DNA of 60,661 nt. It comes from Terriglobia bacterium. Its GTDB lineage: Bacteria; Acidobacteriota; Terriglobia; UBA7540. The first letter of the stretch is position 1; each line of letters begins with the position of its first letter. Position numbers and translations under genes: made by a program. The DNA is taken from assembly GCA_030040995.1 (NCBI GenBank), contig JASHOS010000033.1, positions 1 to 60,661 on the forward strand, in the 5' to 3' direction. The notes below the pieces were generated by a model that saw nothing but the letters and a program-made list of their open reading frames with translations, had not been told where the DNA came from and made no database searches. Shown piece by piece: positions 51,997 through 60,661 of this stretch.

Positions 51997-53211
51997 ATGC
52001 GAGGAGACCGGATTTGTCCAAAGTGCGGTCAGACGATCCCGCGCGGGACGGCCGAATGTCCCATTTGCGCCCGGCCTATCAGCTTTTATTTGCGGCGTGA
52101 GACCCTGCTGCTCGTCTGTTTCGCCGTTCTAGCGATCCTCTTCACAATTACGGGTTTCGCCGTGAAGTTGTACCACGGACGAGAGCAATCGCTTGCTCGG
52201 AGTTGGTACAACCGGGGAGAGAATAGTTTGCAGAAGCGAGACGCAGCAGGCGCAATCGAGGACTTCCGCAACGCTCTCTTCCACGAGCCTGGCGAGCCGC
52301 TATACCAGCTCCGGCTCGCCCAGGCGCTTACGAACTCGGACCACTTTCTTGAGGCGCGCAGCTATTTGCTCCGGCTGTGGGCCGGCGATCCCGCTAACGG
52401 GCCGGTAAACTTGGCGCTCGCGCGCTTAACGATCAGCCAGGGCGGACCACCCTCGCAGGTCATCACGTATTTTCAGAGCGCCATCGATGGAGTTTGGAAC
52501 GGCCAGACAGAGGACCGCTTCGCCATACGAGAGGAGCTTTGCGAGTATCTTATCGATCACGGCGAGCGGACGGAAGCGGCGGTGGAGCTGGCGGCCCTGG
52601 CCCCGGAGACTCCGAATAATGCCAAACTGATTACCCAGGTAGGAACCCTTTTTTCTCAAGCGCAGGATTACGCCTTGGCATTGAAGGAATTCCAGCAGTC
52701 ACTCCACCTGAATGCGCATCAGCCCGACGCGTGGGCTGGCGCCGGCCAAGCGGCCTTCGCTCTGGGACAATACCGCGCGGCAACTCACGAGTTGTCGAGA
52801 GCAGTTGCTGAACGTTCGCAAGATCCTGATGCCGTCCGGGTGCTGGGGCTCGCCCGCGACATACTTGAAATTAACCCTTTCGATCGCCACATTCCCGTCC
52901 AGGACCGGCGGCGGCGCGCCTTCCGCGCGTTTCAAACCGCTATGGTCCGGCTCAACCAGTGCGCTCAAAGCAAAGGAGAAACACTCGGTGTCCAGGACCC
53001 TCAGTCCAAGCTTCAAACCGTGTATGCGGATGCCTTGAAAATGAAGCCGCAGGTGCAATCGAAGGCTTTTCAACGAAACCCTGATCTTCTGGATTCGGAA
53101 ATGGGCCTGGTTTTCCGGATTGAAGAAGTCACGAAGGACGAATGTGGCGCTCCGTCGGGTTTGGATGAGGCCCTTGTGTTGATCTCTTCGAAGAACGGAG
53201 CCCCCGATTGA
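51997..53211 (+). CDS. Zinc-ribbon, single-TM, TPR-repeat protein
   Basis: A 404-residue protein: N-terminal zinc ribbon (C7-x2-C10 and C21-x2-C24), one membrane segment (about 39-60, LLVCFAVLAILFTITGFAV), then TPR repeats (SLARSWYNRGENSLQKRDAA, DYALALKEFQQSLHLNAHQP, QYRAATHELSRAVAERSQDP). ATG 51997 with GGAG upstream is preferred to GTG 51994. Seems a scaffold on the periplasmic side with a cytoplasmic zinc finger; function unknown. Confidence 0.8.
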   Translation: MRGDRICPKCGQTIPRGTAECPICARPISFYLRRETLLLVCFAVLAILFTITGFAVKLYHGREQSLARSWYNRGENSLQKRDAAGAIEDFRNALFHEPGEPLYQLRLAQALTNSDHFLEARSYLLRLWAGDPANGPVNLALARLTISQGGPPSQVITYFQSAIDGVWNGQTEDRFAIREELCEYLIDHGERTEAAVELAALAPETPNNAKLITQVGTLFSQAQDYALALKEFQQSLHLNAHQPDAWAGAGQAAFALGQYRAATHELSRAVAERSQDPDAVRVLGLARDILEINPFDRHIPVQDRRRRAFRAFQTAMVRLNQCAQSKGETLGVQDPQSKLQTVYADALKMKPQVQSKAFQRNPDLLDSEMGLVFRIEEVTKDECGAPSGLDEALVLISSKNGAPD

Positions 53212-53314
53212 ATTAGGGCTCACTTTGTCTGACTCGCAGTTTACAAACTCCAGGGGCCGGCTGAAGCCCTGCCCTGGCGCAATGCCTGTCTTCATGGAGT
53301 GGAGGTGCTGATTA

Positions 53315-55144
53315 ATGGAAGATGGCACGCCGGCGCGGCCGGCCAGTGCTGACGATGCTTCGGCTGGCCGCGAGCACGAGAATCGTGTCGCAAGCCTCTT
53401 TCCGGCCAGGTGGCAGGCGGTCAGGGCGGAGCTTCGCCGTTGGCTGGCAAAGATCATCGAAGGCCTTTCTCTACGCGAAGGCAATCTCTTCCTTGTACTC
53501 TCCGTCGTTATCGGCCTGGCTTCAGGCCTTCTGGTTGTGTGTTTTCATATTTCCATCGAATGGATTCACCTCTGGTCGTTTGGTTCATCGCTCTCCTCTT
53601 CTCCTCTGCGCCTTTTGCTGGTCCCAACCGTTGCGGGACTCGGGATCGCAGCCTGCGTAATGACTTTTTTCCGCCAAGTTCGAGGCAGCGGGGTAAACCA
53701 GACCAAGGCTGCGGTTTACATCTATGACGGCTATATTCCCTTCCGCACGGTGATCGGGAAATTTCTTCTCAGCGCGCTGGCCATCGGCAGTGGCCAATCG
53801 TTAGGACCGGAAGACCCTTCTCTGCAGATTGGCGCAGGGCTGGCTTCGGCGGTGGGAAGACGGCTGCGATTGTCGCGCGAAAAAATCAGGATGATTGCGC
53901 CCGTTGGGGCTGCCGCGGGGCTGGCTGCGGCGTTCAACGCACCCATTTCCGCCATGATTTTTGTGCTGGAAGAAGTGGTTGGCCAGTGGAGCGCAGGCGT
54001 ACTGGGAGCAATTATTCTCGCCGCGGTTTCGAGCGCTGTTGTGATGCGTGGTTTTCTCGGCTCGGAACCCTTGTTCCGGGTGCCCGCTACGGCGAACGGA
54101 GTAGCTCACCCCTCCGAATTTCTGGCTTATGGAGTTTTGGGCGTTATCGGCGGATTCGCCGGCCTCACCTTCACCAAAGTAATCGTCTACCTCCGTCCCC
54201 GCCTGAAAGCGCTGCCACGCTCAACTCAATATTTCCAGCCCGCGATCGCGGGGCTCATCATAGGCATTATCGGCCTCGGTTTTCCGCAAGTGATGGGCTC
54301 CGGTTATTACTTTATCGATCAGGCTATGCACGCCCAATACGTGTGGCAGGTCCTTGCGCTGCTCGCGGTTTTTAAGATCGCCGCGACCACCGTCTCTTTC
54401 ACAAGCGGAACACCCGGCGGCATGTTTGCCCCCACGCTCTTCATCGGCGCCATGATTGGAGGCGCGGTGGGCGGGGTCGAGCGCCATTTTTTCCCGGCTC
54501 TCACCGGTCCCGTTGGCACTTACGCGCTGGTGGGCATGGGAACAATGTTTGCGGCCTTTCTTCGCGCGCCGATGACGTCGGTCTTCATGATCCTCGAATT
54601 GAGCGGGAATTATTCGATCATCCTGCCGGTTATGGTTTCTAATACGATCGCCTATTTGATCTCGCGCCGATACCAGGCTGTGAGTCTGTTTGATATGCTC
54701 TCCCGGCAGGACGGGGTTGAACTGCCCTCGATCGAGGAGCAGCGGGAGAAGACGGCGTTTCGTGTGGAAGATGCGATGCGTCCCATCCGTGATCCCGTCC
54801 TTTCCGGGAGCGAGACCTTCCGGGACGCTTTGCAGAGGATCGACCAATCTTCCGAACAGCGATTTCTGGTCAATTTGGGAAGGGGTGTGTGGAATCTGAT
54901 CGCGAGGGAGACGATTCAGGAGCAAGTCCGCGCGGGAAAGGGAGACCAGCCGCTGAACACCCAAGTGCGCGCCGCGCCCCTCCCGTGGCTTCATCCCGAC
55001 CAGAGCTTGGACACGGCCTTACGCCTGATCGCCGGTCGCCCCTCCCTACCCGTCGTGAGCCGTGCGCACCCCGAGAGGCTTCAGGGGGTCGTCACGTTGA
55101 ACGATATTCTGGACGTGTACGGGCAGGCGGGAACCCGCGCTTGA
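53315..55144 (+). CDS. ClC-family chloride channel/transporter with CBS domains
   Basis: A 609-residue ClC protein: about ten hydrophobic segments between 50 and 445, then a CBS-domain tail. Selectivity motifs deviate: GSGVNQ instead of GSGIP, and LGPEDP instead of GREGP, although the gating Glu is kept; GGMFAP is standard. Alternating proton antiport or channel mode cannot be told. GGAGG is 11 nt before the ATG. Confidence 0.9.
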   Translation: MEDGTPARPASADDASAGREHENRVASLFPARWQAVRAELRRWLAKIIEGLSLREGNLFLVLSVVIGLASGLLVVCFHISIEWIHLWSFGSSLSSSPLRLLLVPTVAGLGIAACVMTFFRQVRGSGVNQTKAAVYIYDGYIPFRTVIGKFLLSALAIGSGQSLGPEDPSLQIGAGLASAVGRRLRLSREKIRMIAPVGAAAGLAAAFNAPISAMIFVLEEVVGQWSAGVLGAIILAAVSSAVVMRGFLGSEPLFRVPATANGVAHPSEFLAYGVLGVIGGFAGLTFTKVIVYLRPRLKALPRSTQYFQPAIAGLIIGIIGLGFPQVMGSGYYFIDQAMHAQYVWQVLALLAVFKIAATTVSFTSGTPGGMFAPTLFIGAMIGGAVGGVERHFFPALTGPVGTYALVGMGTMFAAFLRAPMTSVFMILELSGNYSIILPVMVSNTIAYLISRRYQAVSLFDMLSRQDGVELPSIEEQREKTAFRVEDAMRPIRDPVLSGSETFRDALQRIDQSSEQRFLVNLGRGVWNLIARETIQEQVRAGKGDQPLNTQVRAAPLPWLHPDQSLDTALRLIAGRPSLPVVSRAHPERLQGVVTLNDILDVYGQAGTRA

Positions 55145-55453
55145 CCCAACCTTCTCACGCGGACTGCTGCCCGCCCTTCGGCGCGATGCCATCAGAAATC
55201 CGAGCTGGCAACCTCCGCATAGACGCGGGCTTTTCCAGTATAATGACGCTCAAGGGGCTCGGAATCGGAACCCAACGAGCGGATTTTCAGGACGGGGACC
55301 GGTGACAGGCTCAGTGCAATAAATTTACAGCTTCTCGGTTTCGGGAGTTCCGGGCAGCCGTTCTGGCGGCCACTGCCGTTCCCGCCAAGTGGGACCGGCG
55401 CTACACAGGTTTCCCAGCCCGGAACAGAGGGACAACGGAGGCAGAAGGCATTC

Positions 55454-55735
55454 ATGGCAGAGCACATCGTCAAGTGCGTAAAATTACAGAAAGAACTTCC
55501 GGGACTTGATGAGCCACCCTGGAGCGGAGAGCTCGGACAGCGAATCTATGATAACGTGTCCGAACAGGCGTGGGAGCTTTGGCTGGAACACTTGAAGATG
55601 GTGCTCAACGAGTATCGCCTGAATCCGGCGACGAAGGAAGCACAAGAGATTATCGCTTCACAGATGGAACAGTTCTTCTTTGGTGAGGGCGCGGCGCTGC
55701 CCCCGGGTTACGTCCCGGCCCAGCAGAAGAAGTAA
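55454..55735 (+). CDS. yggX: Probable Fe(2+)-trafficking/oxidative damage protection protein
   Basis: A 93-residue YggX family protein, protecting iron-sulfur clusters from oxidants. The conserved Cys near the start ([18 protein letters not shown]), the [20 protein letters not shown] helix and EQFFFGEG are typical. Convergence of a proteobacterial-type small protein in this genome is notable but not conclusive. A hairpin repeat (55360-55402) lies upstream. Confidence 0.9.
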   Translation: MAEHIVKCVKLQKELPGLDEPPWSGELGQRIYDNVSEQAWELWLEHLKMVLNEYRLNPATKEAQEIIASQMEQFFFGEGAALPPGYVPAQQKK

Positions 55736-55764
55736 CACTGGTGTCGTGTTCCGCTTGACTTTTG

Positions 55765-55825
55765 ACAATGCCCTCGCCCCCTTGGGGGAGAGGGTGGCGA
55801 GCGTAGCGAGCCGGGTGAGGGGGTC
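55765..55825. repeat. CTCACCC/CTCTCCC repeat, short copy
   Basis: CCCTCGCCCCCTTGGGGGAG then AGGGTGGCGAGCGTAGCGAG and CCGGGTGAGGGGG: sixth member of the family in this window, in the gap between yggX and polX. Confidence 0.65.
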
Positions 55826-56006
55826 GCCCAGGGCCTGCGACGGTCAAGGATTAGACGGGACACGCTAGCGCCGCCCACCACTTCGGGCTTTGCCACTGTA
55901 AAGATTCGCGTGGCGAAGCCGCGTTCCTAATCCGCCCTTCCGCTCGAACTTGGTGAGAAGTCCGGACTAAGTGGTGATCATTCAAAATTCCCCCCCCAAA
56001 AACATT

Positions 56007-57740
56007 GTGGAAAACTCCCAGATAGCCGCTATATTCGAAGAAATCGCCAACCTCGTCAGAATCCTCCAGGAAGACGCAAAATGGCAATTCAAAGCCATTG
56101 CTTATGATCGCGCCCGGCGAGTCATCGAGAGCTATCCCGAGCGGCTCGCGGATATCTGCCGCGATCCCAATCGCAAGCTGACTGAGATCGCGGGGATTGG
56201 CGCGGACCTTGCCAGTAAGGTCCGCGAACTCGTGGAGACGGGACGCTGCCAATATCACCAACAACAATTGGAGAAAGTCCCGCGTACCGTGCTTGAGCTT
56301 CTGCAGCTACAAAACGTGGGGCCGCAGAAAGTGCGGCTCTTCCACCTTAAGCTGGGCATCAAGTGCGTAGACGATCTTGAAGAAGCCGCGAAAGCGGCTC
56401 GCCTTCAGGATTTGCCCGGTATGAGCAAGAAATCCGAGCAGAGTATTCTGAAGGCGATTGAGGCGTTCCGCCGCGCCACCGGGCGCTTTCGCCAGGACAC
56501 GGCTTTCGAGACTGCTCAAGTGCTTTCGCAGTATCTCCGCGAATGCGATCTCGTCGATCAGGTCACGGCAGCCGGTTCGCTGCGCCGTGGGCGCGAGACG
56601 GTGGGCGATCTGGATATCCTGGTGACGGGGCAGAAGCACGGCGAGATTGCCGAGCATTTTGTCCGGTTCGCTGGAATTCTGGAGGTCCTCGCAAAGGGTG
56701 AGGACAAAGTTAGCGTCAAGCTGCACAGCGGCATGCAAGTGGACGTGCGCCTGCTTGAGAGCGAGTCCTACGGCGCGGCGCTGCAATATTTCACCGGTTC
56801 GAAGGAACACAATGTGCCGCTGCGCGAGCGCGCCCGCAAGCGGGGGCTGAAGCTCAGCGAATACGGTCTCTTCCGCGGCGAGCAGCGGATTGCCGGGCAG
56901 ACGGAGGAGGAAGTCTACGAAAAGCTGGGCCTTCCGTGGATCCCCCCAGAGCTTCGGGAAAACCTGGGTGAGATTGAGGCGGCCGAAAAGGGCGAGTTAC
57001 CAAAGCTGATCGAGCTTTCTGATATTAAGGGCGATCTCCAGATGCACACCACGGCTTCCGACGGCCGCGCGAGCGTGGAGGATATGGCTGCGGCCGCCAA
57101 AGCGCTGGGCTATCAGTACATTCTGATTACGGATCACTCCAAGGCCGTCACCATAGCGAATGGCCTCGATGAGAAGCGCGCATTGGAAAATATCAGGCGC
57201 ATTCAAGCAGCGCGCCAAAAGGTGAACGGGATTGAAATTTGGGCGGGCGCAGAAGTTGACATACTTGGCGATGGCCGGTTGGACTATTCCGACGACCTTC
57301 TGAAGCAATTCGATATCGTGCTTGCCAGCGTACACTCAAGGATGACGCAGCCGGGCGAGGAAATGACGGCGCGGCTCCTGAAAGCTCTTGAAAACCCTTA
57401 CGTCAAAATTCTTGCCCATCCTACCGGGCGGCAAATCCTCCGGCGCGATCCTTTCAATTTCGACGTCGAGAAGGTTTTCGAGGCGGCGCGGAGGCTGGGA
57501 GTGATCCTCGAGTTGAATGCCAATCCGGAGCGCCTGGATTTATGTGATCGCCACGTGAGACTGGCGCGCGACCGGGGCATGAAAATCGTAATTTCTACGG
57601 ACGCTCATGCTCCCGAGCATTTAAAGTTGATGCGCTACGGCGTCATCACTGCGCGCCGGGGCTGGCTGGAGAAGAAGGATGTGATCAATACGCTCCCGCC
57701 AGGCGAGTTGCTGGCTAACCTGCGCCCGGCCCCACACTGA
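56007..57740 (+). CDS. polX: DNA polymerase/3'-5' exonuclease PolX
   Basis: A 577-residue family X polymerase for gap filling in base excision repair. Helix-hairpin-helix domain ([20 protein letters not shown]), nucleotidyltransferase motif [17 protein letters not shown] with two of the three aspartates, then a PHP phosphoesterase domain ([43 protein letters not shown]). GTG 56007 ([16 protein letters not shown]) fits the family start; a tandem GTG at 55971 would add 12 residues. No RBS before either. Confidence 0.94.
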   Translation: MENSQIAAIFEEIANLVRILQEDAKWQFKAIAYDRARRVIESYPERLADICRDPNRKLTEIAGIGADLASKVRELVETGRCQYHQQQLEKVPRTVLELLQLQNVGPQKVRLFHLKLGIKCVDDLEEAAKAARLQDLPGMSKKSEQSILKAIEAFRRATGRFRQDTAFETAQVLSQYLRECDLVDQVTAAGSLRRGRETVGDLDILVTGQKHGEIAEHFVRFAGILEVLAKGEDKVSVKLHSGMQVDVRLLESESYGAALQYFTGSKEHNVPLRERARKRGLKLSEYGLFRGEQRIAGQTEEEVYEKLGLPWIPPELRENLGEIEAAEKGELPKLIELSDIKGDLQMHTTASDGRASVEDMAAAAKALGYQYILITDHSKAVTIANGLDEKRALENIRRIQAARQKVNGIEIWAGAEVDILGDGRLDYSDDLLKQFDIVLASVHSRMTQPGEEMTARLLKALENPYVKILAHPTGRQILRRDPFNFDVEKVFEAARRLGVILELNANPERLDLCDRHVRLARDRGMKIVISTDAHAPEHLKLMRYGVITARRGWLEKKDVINTLPPGELLANLRPAPH

Positions 57741-57826
57741 GCGTAGTGCCCACGAAATAGGTATACAAATAATCAGGGCGGCGCAGATATGGCCGCTTTT
57801 GGCCACGCCTGCGATTTTCGCCAGTC

Positions 57827-57855
57827 GCAGACATCGTAAAGCGCGCGATGTCTGC
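57827..57855. repeat. Perfect 10-bp hairpin after polX
   Basis: GCAGACATCG (57827-57836) pairs with 57846-57855 across nine bases. No T tract, so not a typical terminator. It precedes an AT-rich stretch. Confidence 0.6.
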
Positions 57856-57937
57856 GCCACCCATTAAAGCGGATTGTCCATCCAATTCCGGGCCACGACT
57901 CTAGCCATTTCTGTATTTAATAGTTAATATACAATGA

Positions 57938-57943
57938 TATAAT
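57938..57943 (+). promoter_or_regulatory. Consensus -10 box upstream of the NtrC-type regulator
   Basis: TATAAT in the AT-rich stretch 57909-57960. A -35 at the right distance is not convincing (TTTAAT near 57916). The gene's RBS AAAGG is at 57950. Confidence 0.4.
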
Positions 57944-57963
57944 AAAGTCAAAGGCATAAAAAC

Positions 57964-59352
57964 GTGCCGGTGCGAGTATTGGTTGTCGATGACGAATCGA
58001 GCTCCCGGGAGTTGTGCGTTGAAGTGTTGAAGGATCTCGGTTATGAGTCGCAGTCTGTGGAATCGCCTCCGCGCGCGTTAGAGATTCTCGAAGACGGCCA
58101 GATTGACATTGTGATTTCCGATGTGCACATGCCCGACGGCAACGGCATTGACTTGCTCAGGACCATCAGGCAAAATCACCCCGGCGTCGACGTGCTGGTG
58201 ATGACGGGCTACGGAACGATTCCGGAGGCCGTGGAGGCCGTCAAGCTGGGCGCCTATGATTACGTCGCCAAGCCGTTCAAGATGGATGAGTTCCGTCACG
58301 TGCTCGAGCGCCTTGTCGAGAAGCAGCAGTTGGCGGCGGAAAACCGGCTTTTGCGCGAAGAGCTGAAGACGCAGCGCGGCTTTGGCGATTTCATCGGAAC
58401 TTCGGCCGCCATGCAGAAAGTCTATGCACTCGTTTTGAAGGTCTCCGAAAAGCGGCACCCGGTGTTGATCTTGGGCGAGAGTGGCACTGGCAAGGAACTC
58501 GTGGCGCGGGCGATTCATTCGTATAGTCCCCTGCGCGAGAAGCTCTTCGTTCCGGTCGATTGTGGCGCGCTGACGCCCAATCTCATTGAGAGCGAGCTCT
58601 TCGGGCATGTACGAGGGGCGTTCACGGGAGCAACCCAGTCCCGGACGGGATTGCTGGCCGCCGCCGGCGCAGGCACCGTCTTTCTGGATGAAATCGGGGA
58701 GCTGCCGTTTGAGCTTCAGGCGAAGCTGCTCCGGGCGCTCCAGGAGCGGGAAGTCCGGCCGCTCGGCAGCAATGAGGCGGTCCCGCTCCAGGCTCGCGTC
58801 CTGGCAGCGACCAATCGTAATCTTGAATCAGCCATCGAAAAAGGGACCTTCCGCGAAGACCTCTACTTCCGGCTCAACGTGGTTTCCATTCAGGCGCCGC
58901 CGTTGCGGGACCGCATGAGCGATATTCCATCGCTCATTCAGTTTTTTCTTGACCGGCACGGTGGCGTGGATGACGGGATAACAGGCTTCTCGCCCGAGGC
59001 TTTGGAACGGATCATGCATTATGAGTGGCCGGGCAATGTGCGCGAGCTGGAAAATTGTGTCCAGCGCGCTATTGCTTTAGGCGCGCCGCCGCTCCTTCAG
59101 GTTGAAGACCTTCCCGCCGCGCTTCTCGGTGCTGTGAAAAGCGAACTGGCGCCGCGCGATCCCCGCACGCTTCAAGACTTGGAGCGCCGGGCCATCCTCA
59201 ACGCCCTTCAAACAGCCGGCGGCGACCGACTGCGCGCCGCAAAGCTTCTCGGTATCGGCAAAACCACCATCTACCGTAAGCTCAAAGAATACGGCCTCGA
59301 AGAGGTTAGCCCCGCCGAGCCAGTCCACGAAGCCAAAGTTGAGAAGCTGTAA
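57964..59352 (+). CDS. Sigma-54-dependent response regulator (NtrC family)
   Basis: A 462-residue activator: receiver domain with phospho-acceptor D53 (VISDVHMPDG), AAA+ domain with Walker A GESGTGKE (171-178), the sigma-54 contact loop GAFTGA (218-223), Walker B VFLDEIGEL, and C-terminal Fis-type HTH (RLRAAKLLGIGKTTIYRKLKEY). GTG start. No sensor kinase is adjacent, so it is an orphan in this window. It should act with the rpoN product of 44990. Confidence 0.95.
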   Translation: MPVRVLVVDDESSSRELCVEVLKDLGYESQSVESPPRALEILEDGQIDIVISDVHMPDGNGIDLLRTIRQNHPGVDVLVMTGYGTIPEAVEAVKLGAYDYVAKPFKMDEFRHVLERLVEKQQLAAENRLLREELKTQRGFGDFIGTSAAMQKVYALVLKVSEKRHPVLILGESGTGKELVARAIHSYSPLREKLFVPVDCGALTPNLIESELFGHVRGAFTGATQSRTGLLAAAGAGTVFLDEIGELPFELQAKLLRALQEREVRPLGSNEAVPLQARVLAATNRNLESAIEKGTFREDLYFRLNVVSIQAPPLRDRMSDIPSLIQFFLDRHGGVDDGITGFSPEALERIMHYEWPGNVRELENCVQRAIALGAPPLLQVEDLPAALLGAVKSELAPRDPRTLQDLERRAILNALQTAGGDRLRAAKLLGIGKTTIYRKLKEYGLEEVSPAEPVHEAKVEKL

Positions 59353-59523
59353 ATCAGTTAGCCAAACTGCTTTAAGTTCTCGCGGTAATCCTCGCCTCCT
59401 GCCCCGATAGGCACTGCAATGCAGACGTGGGCGCCAGCAGCCTGTTTGTGGTTCTGGCGGGCAGAGGTTTGCGCTGGGCGCTCTGGCAGCTCTCGGATGG
59501 CCTGACGCGCCTAGAATGGAGGC

Positions 59524-60390
59524 ATGCGGTTGAAGATTCCAAGGCGACTCGCTGTGAGTTGCCGCCGAACGCCCGCGCGCGCTGCATGGCTGGACCGATT
59601 GCCCCAGACATTGCGAGTTCTACAGCGCCGATGGGCGCTGACGCTCGGCGCTCCTTTCGATAACGAGGAAGTGAGTTGCGCGTGGGTGGCGCCGGCGGCA
59701 CTTCCGGACGGGACATCCGCTGTGCTAAAGGTTGGTATGCCGCATATGGAAGGGCGCCACGAGATCCATGGCTTGCGCTTCTGGGCCGGTGATCCGACGG
59801 TGCGACTGCTTGATGGAGACGAAGATCTTGGGGCCATGCTCCTGGAGCGATGTGAGCCAGGGACTGCATTGCGCGCTCTGCCAGAACGCGAGCAGGATTT
59901 AGTGATCTCGCGGCTTCTGCGACGACTCTGGCGCTCGCCCTGGTCGCCATACCCTTTTCGACATCTTTCGATATTGACTGACTACTGGCGTGATGAGACG
60001 CTGGTAGACGTTGACCGCTGGCCAGACAGCGGACTGGTTCGTGAAGGCCTAAGACTTTTTCGCGAACTCGCCACGAGCGCTCCCGCAGAGGTATTACTGG
60101 CGACGGACCTGCATGCCGGCAACATCCTTCGGTCACAGCGAGAACCTTGGCTTGTCATTGACCCGAAGCCGTTTGTGGGAGACCCCGCCTACGATGCGAC
60201 TCAACATCTGTTTAATTGCGATGCGAGGCTGCGCTTGGATCCGGACGGTCTGATCCATCGCCTTGCGGACCTGCTCGAACTCGATGAAGAGCGCATCCGG
60301 CTATGGACCTTTGCGCGTGCCGCAGCGGAGCCGAGGGACGATTGGAGGAATGAAGACCTGCTGGCTATCGCTCGAAAATTAGCCCCCTAG
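59524..60390 (+). CDS. Aminoglycoside/hydroxyurea-type antibiotic phosphotransferase family protein
   Basis: A 288-residue kinase of the APH(6)/hydroxyurea resistance group. Catalytic ATDLHAGNIL and metal-binding IDPKPFVGDPAYD are intact; the N-lobe (LPDGTSAVLKVGMPHMEGRH, then EIHGLRFWAGDPTVRLL) fits. GGAGG is one base from the ATG, so TTG 59530 might be the real start. Chromosomal members outside resistance islands need not confer resistance. Confidence 0.85.
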   Translation: MRLKIPRRLAVSCRRTPARAAWLDRLPQTLRVLQRRWALTLGAPFDNEEVSCAWVAPAALPDGTSAVLKVGMPHMEGRHEIHGLRFWAGDPTVRLLDGDEDLGAMLLERCEPGTALRALPEREQDLVISRLLRRLWRSPWSPYPFRHLSILTDYWRDETLVDVDRWPDSGLVREGLRLFRELATSAPAEVLLATDLHAGNILRSQREPWLVIDPKPFVGDPAYDATQHLFNCDARLRLDPDGLIHRLADLLELDEERIRLWTFARAAAEPRDDWRNEDLLAIARKLAP

Positions 60391-60415
60391 CTCATAGGTT
60401 GACGATCCATCCTGC

Positions 60416-60661
60416 ATGTCCACCATTGCAATTGACGCCACCTACGTTCTCGACCCGCAGCCGTCAGGCGTCTCCGCTTACTCCCGGCGGCTCATCGAGT
60501 CCCTGGCTTTGCTTCGGCCGGCCCACCGTTTCCTCATTTGTTATCGCCTCTCGCGATGGAAACGGCGCGAGCAGTTTTTGCGCCTTGGCGAAACGCCTCC
60601 CGGGGGAAAACCGCAATTTGCAACGCGCCTCTTCCAGGAGCCGTGGACGTTTTGGCTTCCC
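60416..60661 (+). CDS. Glycosyltransferase family 4-like, N-terminal part at window edge
   Basis: An open frame of 82 codons from ATG 60416 to the edge: MSTIAIDATYVLDPQPSGVS then AYSRRLIESLALLRPAHRFL. The G-V-S-x-Y-x-R-x-L-I pattern after a short beta strand is the usual start of GT4 glycosyltransferases. Gene is cut by the window end. Twenty-five nt after the kinase gene. Confidence 0.7.
   Translation, partial: MSTIAIDATYVLDPQPSGVSAYSRRLIESLALLRPAHRFLICYRLSRWKRREQFLRLGETPPGGKPQFATRLFQEPWTFWLP

Noticed and set aside
57741-57963. tRNA or small RNA gene before the NtrC-type regulator
   Set aside because: No cloverleaf and no TTC loop motif; only a 10-bp hairpin and an AT-rich promoter-like stretch.
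59372-60136. 254-codon minus-strand open frame
   Set aside because: Antisense to the APH-like kinase; no motif, many prolines and serines typical of shadow frames.

Overview
The window looks like a chromosomal segment of a GC-rich Gram-negative bacterium, most probably an Acidobacteriota member. This is an inference from gene content: split glycine decarboxylase gcvPA/gcvPB, an LptC/LptA-type protein with lptB-rpoN-hpf-rapZ, several Sec- or Tat-exported sugar enzymes of Gfo/Idh/MocA and related families, and many degraded toxin-antitoxin genes and hairpin repeats. No rRNA or marker phylogeny is available here. No tRNA, CRISPR array or prophage was seen.

Layout. 1-300: edge of an ISNCY-like insertion sequence and an 87-bp inverted-repeat element. 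478-2798: MetE-like protein and an exported Gfo/Idh oxidoreductase, convergent. 3416-8865: gcvT-gcvH-gcvPA-gcvPB and purC, bracketed by inverted copies of a CTCACCC/CTCTCCC repeat. 9000-12560: accessory patch with parDE between direct repeats, a decayed second parD, DUF1801 remnants, two small envelope proteins and a 220-bp inverted-repeat element. 12563-16272: alcohol dehydrogenase, phosphohexomutase, ruvB. 16519-19530: sulfur block (cysteine dioxygenase; tauE-cysH). 19649-26543: minus-strand operons for GATase-aminotransferase-VOC, maf/NAD salvage (pncB-pncA-maf) and hicBA. 26946-34786: AmiE-NamZ cell-wall recycling fusion, CocE-type hydrolase, argR-argG and an M20 deacetylase. 34889-38778: broken hicBA, lysine/threonine genes asd-dapB-dapA, rpsT. 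39300-41344: exported mannonate dehydratase and RraA-like pair. 41892-48156: lptCA-lptB-rpoN-hpf-rapZ. 48227-51902: Tat-exported oxidoreductase, Tat-exported TIM-barrel isomerase, cyclase. 51997-60661: zinc-ribbon/TPR protein, ClC channel, yggX, polX, NtrC-type regulator, APH-like kinase, start of a glycosyltransferase.

How the genes work together. Glycine cleavage supplies one-carbon units next to purine synthesis; asd-dapB-dapA give the diaminopimelate branch; argR-argG plus M20 deacetylase form an arginine group; pncB-pncA recycle NAD; lptCA-lptB export LPS beside the sigma-54 gene, and a sigma-54 activator lies 13 kb away. Many exported sugar enzymes suggest periplasmic carbohydrate processing.

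The strongest new signal is regulatory: upstream of tauE-cysH, on the minus strand, lies a 31-codon leader ORF with four consecutive Cys codons, followed by a strong intrinsic terminator and an upstream segment complementary to the terminator arm. This has the layout of a cysteine-responsive transcription attenuator. A second theme is a dense set of intergenic hairpin repeats, some of which supply the stop codons of dapB, dapA and argG.
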